From: Corella eumyota
Taxonomy: Eukaryota > Chordata > Ascidiacea > Phlebobranchia > Corellidae
Assembly (NCBI GenBank): GCA_963082875.1
Contig: OY720098.1
Coordinates: 14,384,001 to 14,448,000, forward strand
DNA length: 64,000 nt
Direction of reading: 5' to 3'
Position numbers and translations under genes: made by a program. Position 1 is the stretch's first letter, and each line of letters opens with the position of its first letter. The notes beneath the pieces were generated by a model, which saw only the letters and a list, made by a program, of their open reading frames with translations, was not told the DNA's origin and did no database searches. Below, in pieces: positions 59,001 to 64,000 of this stretch.

Positions 59001-60845
59001 CAGCGTAGTCGTAGAAAACCAACAAACCCTCAACATTCTGTAAAAAAATCGAATTTAAACGAAAAACCAAACGTTGTAATACAACCGGTTGTCAGCACCG
59101 TTGTTCAAAGTGATCTTGTCAAGCAAAGCTTAAATCCAGTTGTCCAACCTAACGAAGGGTACAAAACCATTCGAATTTCGAACGAAAGTACCCAGACTGG
59201 ACAATTTATTCTTTTAACAACTCCGCAAGCCCAATCTCAGATGCAAAACAATCGTGGTTACACAAATCTTGCCCCTAAACCCGTTTCTTCTAAACCTACC
59301 TTATTTGTACCAGCTACAACGGGCACAGCTAATAATAAAAGTCTGAAATCGGGTCAGTATCAATCGCTTAGCAACGCACAGGCGCATAAAGTTGCCCTTG
59401 AAGCGGTAAGAAATTCGATGGGTGGTTATCTTCATAAAGAACAACAGCGTCACACAAGTGTCACTAAACGGCCAATTCTGCCAAAAGTTGGTGCCACTGC
59501 GCCTATTCAGCCAGTCGTTATGAAAGTAAATGGTATTCCTCATAATTCACAGCGCGTTGCGGCTACGCCCACGCGAAATATTTTTCAAAACACGCACGTT
59601 TCTTATCCAATGAGTAGCACAGCCTCGTCGTCAGGTAACAAACGAGTAAACCAACAGTCCAGCCCCTTGCCTAAATTGCCCGCCACACAGGATAACCACG
59701 ATCATATTAAAAGCCTTAAAGACATGGAGGACTTAAAAAACTTGCGTACGCAGCATAATTTACTAATGGCAAAGGCGGCTGCGAAAAGTCAAAAACCCAA
59801 AGAAAAATTCACTTCTACTTTTAAAGCTGTGCCCGACAGTATAGCTCGAGCTCTGAAAAACGATTCGGTTCAGGGTAAACTGTCATCTTCAAAAGATTCG
59901 GAACGGAAATTTATTCGTAAGGTTTTGCACTCCAGCCTTAGTCCAAAGCCGTTCGTTCAGCGCCCGTCTAAACTGCATAACCCTTCACAGTTCTCCGATG
60001 TGTTTAACAAAGAGGAAATCTCAGGCAACTTGCGCGGTGAAGTTACTTTCCGAAGTCCGGCGCGTCATGTGCAAGATCGCGAAAAAAATAGGTTGTCTTA
60101 CGATGACAATCCACGTAACAGGACAGAAACATTTACAGTAGCTTCAAAAAATTTTACTTCCAAAAGTTCAGGTGCTGGTGTCGACCACGTCGAGAAAAAA
60201 TATTTTCAAAACCAAACGTCTAATCACCGGAAACGTTCTTTTCAGTTTTCAAACGATTATCACAACACGCCGCAAATAGTAAATACTATGCAGGACAGTA
60301 TGCGTAAAAACCAACAACAAAAATCACTGTTTAAAAATTCCTCTGTACAAAAACAGCGCCAGCAGCCTAATATTCTTCGAAGGTCAGGTGAAAAGAAAGG
60401 ATTGTTATCTCCACAGCGTCCCATTACTAGTTTTAGTAAGAAATCACCATATGCTCTTTCGGCAAAATCCTCCAAGCCTTCCTCTTCTTCATCCCGATCT
60501 CGCTCAGTATCCTACAGCGGCCACATCACGACTCCTCCGCCCGGAACAAAGAGTCCCTGGTCTTCCCGAAACTACAATCTTCCCGACGATCTGGTGGAGT
60601 CTGCGCCTGCTTTAAAAAAAAGAAAACAATCGCCGCCTCCGGCACATCAGGCGTCTCGACTTAACTTAAATTTCCAGCAAAGCAAAAACCAAAGTCCAAG
60701 CACCTCGTTTTCTTTGTTGGATAACAAACCAAACGAACTTGCCCCGCTTGATTTTACATCAAAGAAAAGAAACACAAATTTGTCAGAACAGGAAAGGAAC
60801 GACGACAGCCAACCTCTGTGCTTAGTTGTAAAAAAGAGAACTTAA
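56043..60845 (+). CDS. BMI1: BMI1/PCGF4-class Polycomb RING-finger protein with very long basic tail, spliced
   Basis: PCGF2/4 proteins pair with RING1 in PRC1, which ubiquitinates H2A and represses genes. Six exons, phases all agreeing: 56043-56163, 56395-56604, 57068-57170, 57403-57547, 57928-58008 and 58200-60845, giving 1101 residues. The RING spans the first two exons ([39 protein letters not shown]) with all zinc ligands. Next comes [20 protein letters not shown] and [14 protein letters not shown], closer to BMI1/MEL18 than to PCGF1/3/5. The RAWUL domain is [20 protein letters not shown] to [20 protein letters not shown] and [11 protein letters not shown]. The rest, about 870 residues in one exon, is disordered, rich in Ser, Lys, Gln, Asn and Pro, and basic. 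Human BMI1 is 326 residues; fly Psc has a comparable long tail. The tail ends with PLDFTSK (60744-60764), like the CtBP-binding PxDLSxK, and PLCLVVKK (60813-60836). The higher GC of the last exon fits strong coding use. Confidence 0.92.
57590..57875 (+). repeat. tRNA-derived SINE, main subfamily, in PCGF intron
   Basis: Head ACCGGTAGCGTGGTGTAGTA, B box GTGGGTTCGATCCCCCACTG, body GCTGTAGCGCCCTGAAGTAA and GACGCTATAAACGG, end CATCGAAGATAAAGATATAT. Same orientation as the gene, and just downstream of the exon ending at 57547. A small deletion removes part of the 3' body. Confidence 0.85.
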
Positions 60846-62883
60846 TTCTAAAACGATGTATATTTGTTGTTTGAATGTGCATATTTTTATCCTAATTAGT
60901 TTTCCTTTCGTAAATTGTTTACTTAGCATTTGTTTGTGTACATAGTTAGTTGAAAATAATCGTCCTAAGACAATTTTACTGTTCAGTAAAAAAATGTGTG
61001 CTAAAGTTAAACCGAAAATAAACAAAAATTTTCTTTGAAGTTTTTTACCGGGTTCGCCGATTTTACCGAAAGTCATTTAACCGAAAGGAAATTTACCAAT
61101 TTTAAATCAACATTTTTTATAATTGTTCGGCACTTTCCAGAGGAAACTTGCGGTAAAAATGGCTAATAGAAAATTAATAATGCCATGGCGTTATCGGGCA
61201 TATGGTTTTCGGTGAAATGGCTATTAGTGAAAATGTCTTTTGGTGATATGACAGTTTAATTTACATGTTGCCTATTTAAAAAATATTAAAGTTTTCTTAG
61301 TAGTGTAATTTTTAATACGAATTTAGGTTTAAATTATAGTTAATTAATAGTCTTAAGTTATTCCACCTTATAAATAAATATTAATTAAATTTTGTTTTGC
61401 TGCGGTTCTTTACACTTTACCAACTTTCTTACAAAGACCGGAAAACTATTATTCTTAAATAACTAAGTAAATACAAAGGCAATGTTTTGAATAACATTTG
61501 GCAGGATATGGGTTATTTAAAAAAACAAAGGTACTATAATTCGGGCAATTTTTGTTTAGGCCTAACAGCGATTTAGTAAAAGTTTATTTTATAATAAAGA
61601 CTCTATTATTAATAGAGTATGAAACAGTTAATGAATTGTAAAATATTTTTCTCGGCACAGTAAAATTTTTGAAGATAGAAACTTTAAATAATTTATTAAA
61701 TGTGGACTACAGTTTAAAAAAATACAATTCTAAAGCTTGAAAAATTAAAAGTATTTACTTATTTGTTTAAATGATAACAATTTTTTTTTAATTGTTTGTT
61801 CTAGTATCGGTTTTGTTTAAAGCTATTAGAACACGACCTTTTTTATTTAAAGTCGGCTTTGAAAATCCTAAACCCACCGATTGTGTGAACAGCTTTAAAA
61901 AAATGTTGTATAACTATTTAGTATTGGAAGAACGTTGTGAACCAGTTGAGTAACAACATAATAGCTTAAATGAGACCTCTGTTTTTTACGTAACTCGTTA
62001 AAGTGACTAACCTTTTTACGATACGATTATTGTTATGAATCCGGTATTAAATATTTACTGTTGATACGAAACGTGTTAAATCTATATACCAACCTATGCA
62101 TTAAAAAAATAAAAACTAGTCAAAATTTTTTTATAAAATACAAAAAAAAAACAGCTAGGGGCATAATGCTTTTGTCGGATAGTTTTTGCAGGTGAATTAA
62201 TAAAAAAGGGCAATAAATAATATATAAAAACGAAAGTTATGTTTAATTATTTAATTAAAGTTTAAAAGATAACACCCCAAAAAATTAGCATAGAACACTT
62301 GTAAATTTTTTAATCTTTACCTATCTTTGCATAACGATAAATTTTAAGCTATATTATTTCGAAATAAACTTGGTTAAATATTTGTTTGTGCTCTAATGTT
62401 TGATCAACATTTTAATTATTACCAAAATTTTTTCTTAAACTACAAATTGCTTGTATAATTTATGTTAAACTAAATCTATGCTTAAAAACATTTTTTTTGG
62501 TAAAACATTTCGGTAAAAAGTAATAAAGTTTGTTATTATATTATTGTTAAAGATATTATATAGTTTTCAAGATTTACAAATAAACTTGTTTAGCATTTTT
62601 TTAGTTAAACACATACTAACGATATATATATATATATTTGTTTAATTTAAGTAAAACCATTTGATAAAACGATAGTTGTAACCCTTCTTAATTAATTTTA
62701 ATTTAAAAAGATCTTCTTACGTATAAATGTATTTGTACGCCTAAAATAAATGTCCCATATAAAATCACATCACTATAAAAATGTTAGGATTAAGTTGAAA
62801 TTTTAAAAGAATATTTTATAAATCTCACAATGCTTATATAGTTTCGTTAGCAACAAATCTTTTTTTAAAGAATTTCTGCCTCA
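60846..62883. other. 3' flank of PCGF gene and intergenic
   Basis: AT-rich, no gene seen. 61020-61262 has repeated ACCGAAAG/CGGTGAAATGGC words in opposite directions (TTTAACCGAAAGGAAATT, GGTTTTCGGTGAAATGGC, TTTTGGTGATATGACAG) and is probably a degraded inverted-repeat element. A (TA)n run lies at about 62622-62637. Confidence 0.45.
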
Positions 62884-63315
62884 TTAAAACATTGCTTTTC
62901 TTGAGATTTCAGTTCGGGGTTCTGCGGCTGCAAAACTTGCTCGTAATTGTGGATTTAATTCCCCAATTTTATTCTGAAATTTTTCTTCAAACTTGTCAGA
63001 AATCGATAACTTTCTGATCAGCTTTGTGACGTCAGATTTTCCAAGGTTGTCAGCAGGTACGTCCGGCTCTACGCCCGTGCCTTCACACAGTTCTTCAAGT
63101 ACGCGATCTTCTTTGATTTTTTGCGTGGATGGCGCTATTGATGATCTTCTTCGTATTCGTTTTGGATGATTGCGAATTATTAAGAGTTCCGCGTTACGTT
63201 GTTCGGCTTGTGATGTTTTTTTCTCCAGGTCAACTTCACCATCGAGTTTCCAACATCTTGAAACTTTTGAGCCCATGTTTTTATCAACATTGTAGCCTTT
63301 TACGTTTAATTCCAA
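62884..63315 (-). CDS. Unrecognised 143-residue single-exon ORF
   Basis: I do not recognise it. The reading frame is less AT-rich than its surroundings and has balanced composition, unlike the low-complexity frames elsewhere, so it is probably coding. Met at 63315 (MELNVKGYNVDKN). It is charged throughout: a basic RNHPKRIRRRSSIAPSTQ patch, an acidic KIKEDRVLEELCEGTGVEPD, then KLIRKLSISDKFEEKFQNKI, which looks helical, and the end RTEISRKAMF. The RRRSS patch is the kind of site basophilic kinases use. No TM or signal peptide. It may be a whole small gene or the last exon of a gene that starts beyond the right edge; an acceptor-like site is not obvious. Confidence 0.55.
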   Translation of the reverse strand: MELNVKGYNVDKNMGSKVSRCWKLDGEVDLEKKTSQAEQRNAELLIIRNHPKRIRRRSSIAPSTQKIKEDRVLEELCEGTGVEPDVPADNLGKSDVTKLIRKLSISDKFEEKFQNKIGELNPQLRASFAAAEPRTEISRKAMF

Positions 63316-63404
63316 TTTTATGATTTTTAAATTTATTCAAGCAAAAATTATGACATCACAATACTATTTTTCTTTTACGAATTTTTTTTATATGGAAAAT
63401 GTAC

Positions 63405-63805
63405 GGTGGCCCACAAGGGCAAAACATTTAAAAGAGTAAAAACATTTTAAAAACTAAAAACATTTAAAAAATTAAAAACATTAGTTTAAAAAACATTTAA
63501 AAAATTAAAAACATTTAAAAAATTGAAAACATTTAAAAAATTGAAAACATTTTAAAAATTGAAAACATTTAAAAAAGTAAAAACATTTAAAAAATTAAAA
63601 ACATTTTAAAAATTGAAAACATTTTAAAAATTGAAAACATTTTAGAAATTGAAAACATTTCAAAAATTGAAAACATTTTGAAAATTAAAAACATTTTAAA
63701 AATTGAAAACTTTCAAAAATTGAAAACATTTCAAAAATTGAAAACATTTCAAAAATTAAAAACATTTAAATTTTTGAAAACATTTCAAAAATTGAAAACA
63801 TTTTT
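63405..63805 (+). repeat. AT-rich minisatellite, unit about 17-18 bp
   Basis: About 22 units of the type AAAAACATTTAAAAAATTG, with TTTAAAAA and TTTCAAAA variants. The right half favours TTTCAAAAATTGAAAACA. It lies directly upstream of the minus-strand ORF at 62884-63315. Confidence 0.95.
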
Positions 63806-64000
63806 CCGGCGCCAACCAGACCTTACGCGGTCCCAAGACAGAGTACCGGAACTCTAAAGATATTAAAAGTCGACCACGAGGCGCTACCTGTGTCGCTGAA
63901 TGCAAGTTACCAATAGTTTTGGACGGTTTTTCTATATTTATTTAGTGTAAAATAGGAATATGGGCATACATAATTAAATGAATTAGTCAGTGTCAGTTTG
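63806..64000. other. GC-richer block at the right edge
   Basis: 63806-63900 (TTCCGGCGCCAACCAGACCT, GCGGTCCCAAGACAGAGTAC, GTCGACCACGAGGCGCTACC) is much richer in GC than the sequence around it and follows the minisatellite with no gap. I find no long open frame. It could be a non-coding exon, the body of a dispersed repeat or a promoter patch. Confidence 0.4.

Overview
The window is animal nuclear DNA: AT-rich, with spliced genes made of short exons, mostly small introns, GT-AG splice sites and pyrimidine-rich acceptors. The gene set (XPR1, FAAH, an axonemal CLAMP-family protein, MITOK/CCDC51, a GULP1/CED-6 adaptor and a BMI1-class PCGF protein) is metazoan. Compact genes, many tRNA-derived SINEs and many small inverted-repeat elements suggest a tunicate, probably Ciona-like. 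The species is inference; I could not search a database.

Layout. 222-8072 (+) is the 3' part of XPR1, a phosphate exporter; its first exons lie left of the window. Its last three and a half exons and 3' flank are repeated in tandem at 9508-12595, almost without change. 13280-17190 (-) is a complete fatty-acid amide hydrolase. 19228-21447 (+) is a complete seven-exon gene that I do not recognise. 22456-27037 (-) is a flagellar CLAMP/C1a-32 type gene (CFAP119-like). 28104-29195 holds a large inverted minisatellite of 20-bp units. 30356-31656 (-) is a small GNAT acetyltransferase. 31980-33320 is a nest of SINE pieces and a TIR element. 33637-36466 (-) is MITOK/CCDC51, set head to head with 37317-44745 (+), a GULP1/CED-6 adaptor with one huge exon and two candidate last exons. 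44746-55200 is a gene-poor, very AT-rich stretch. 56043-60845 (+) is a BMI1/PCGF4-class gene with a very long basic tail that recalls fly Psc. 62884-63315 (-) is an unrecognised 143-residue ORF, followed by an 18-bp minisatellite and a GC-richer block at the right edge.

The genes are independent, ordinary eukaryotic genes and do not form a pathway. The items most worth a second look are the XPR1 tail duplication, the inverted minisatellite with its 120-bp higher-order repeat, the Psc-like tail on the PCGF protein with its CtBP-like end motif, the GULP giant exon with alternative ends, and several well-bounded inverted-repeat elements, one with a perfect 8-bp target duplication. I saw no retrovirus, LTR element, Polinton or toxin fossil that I could support.
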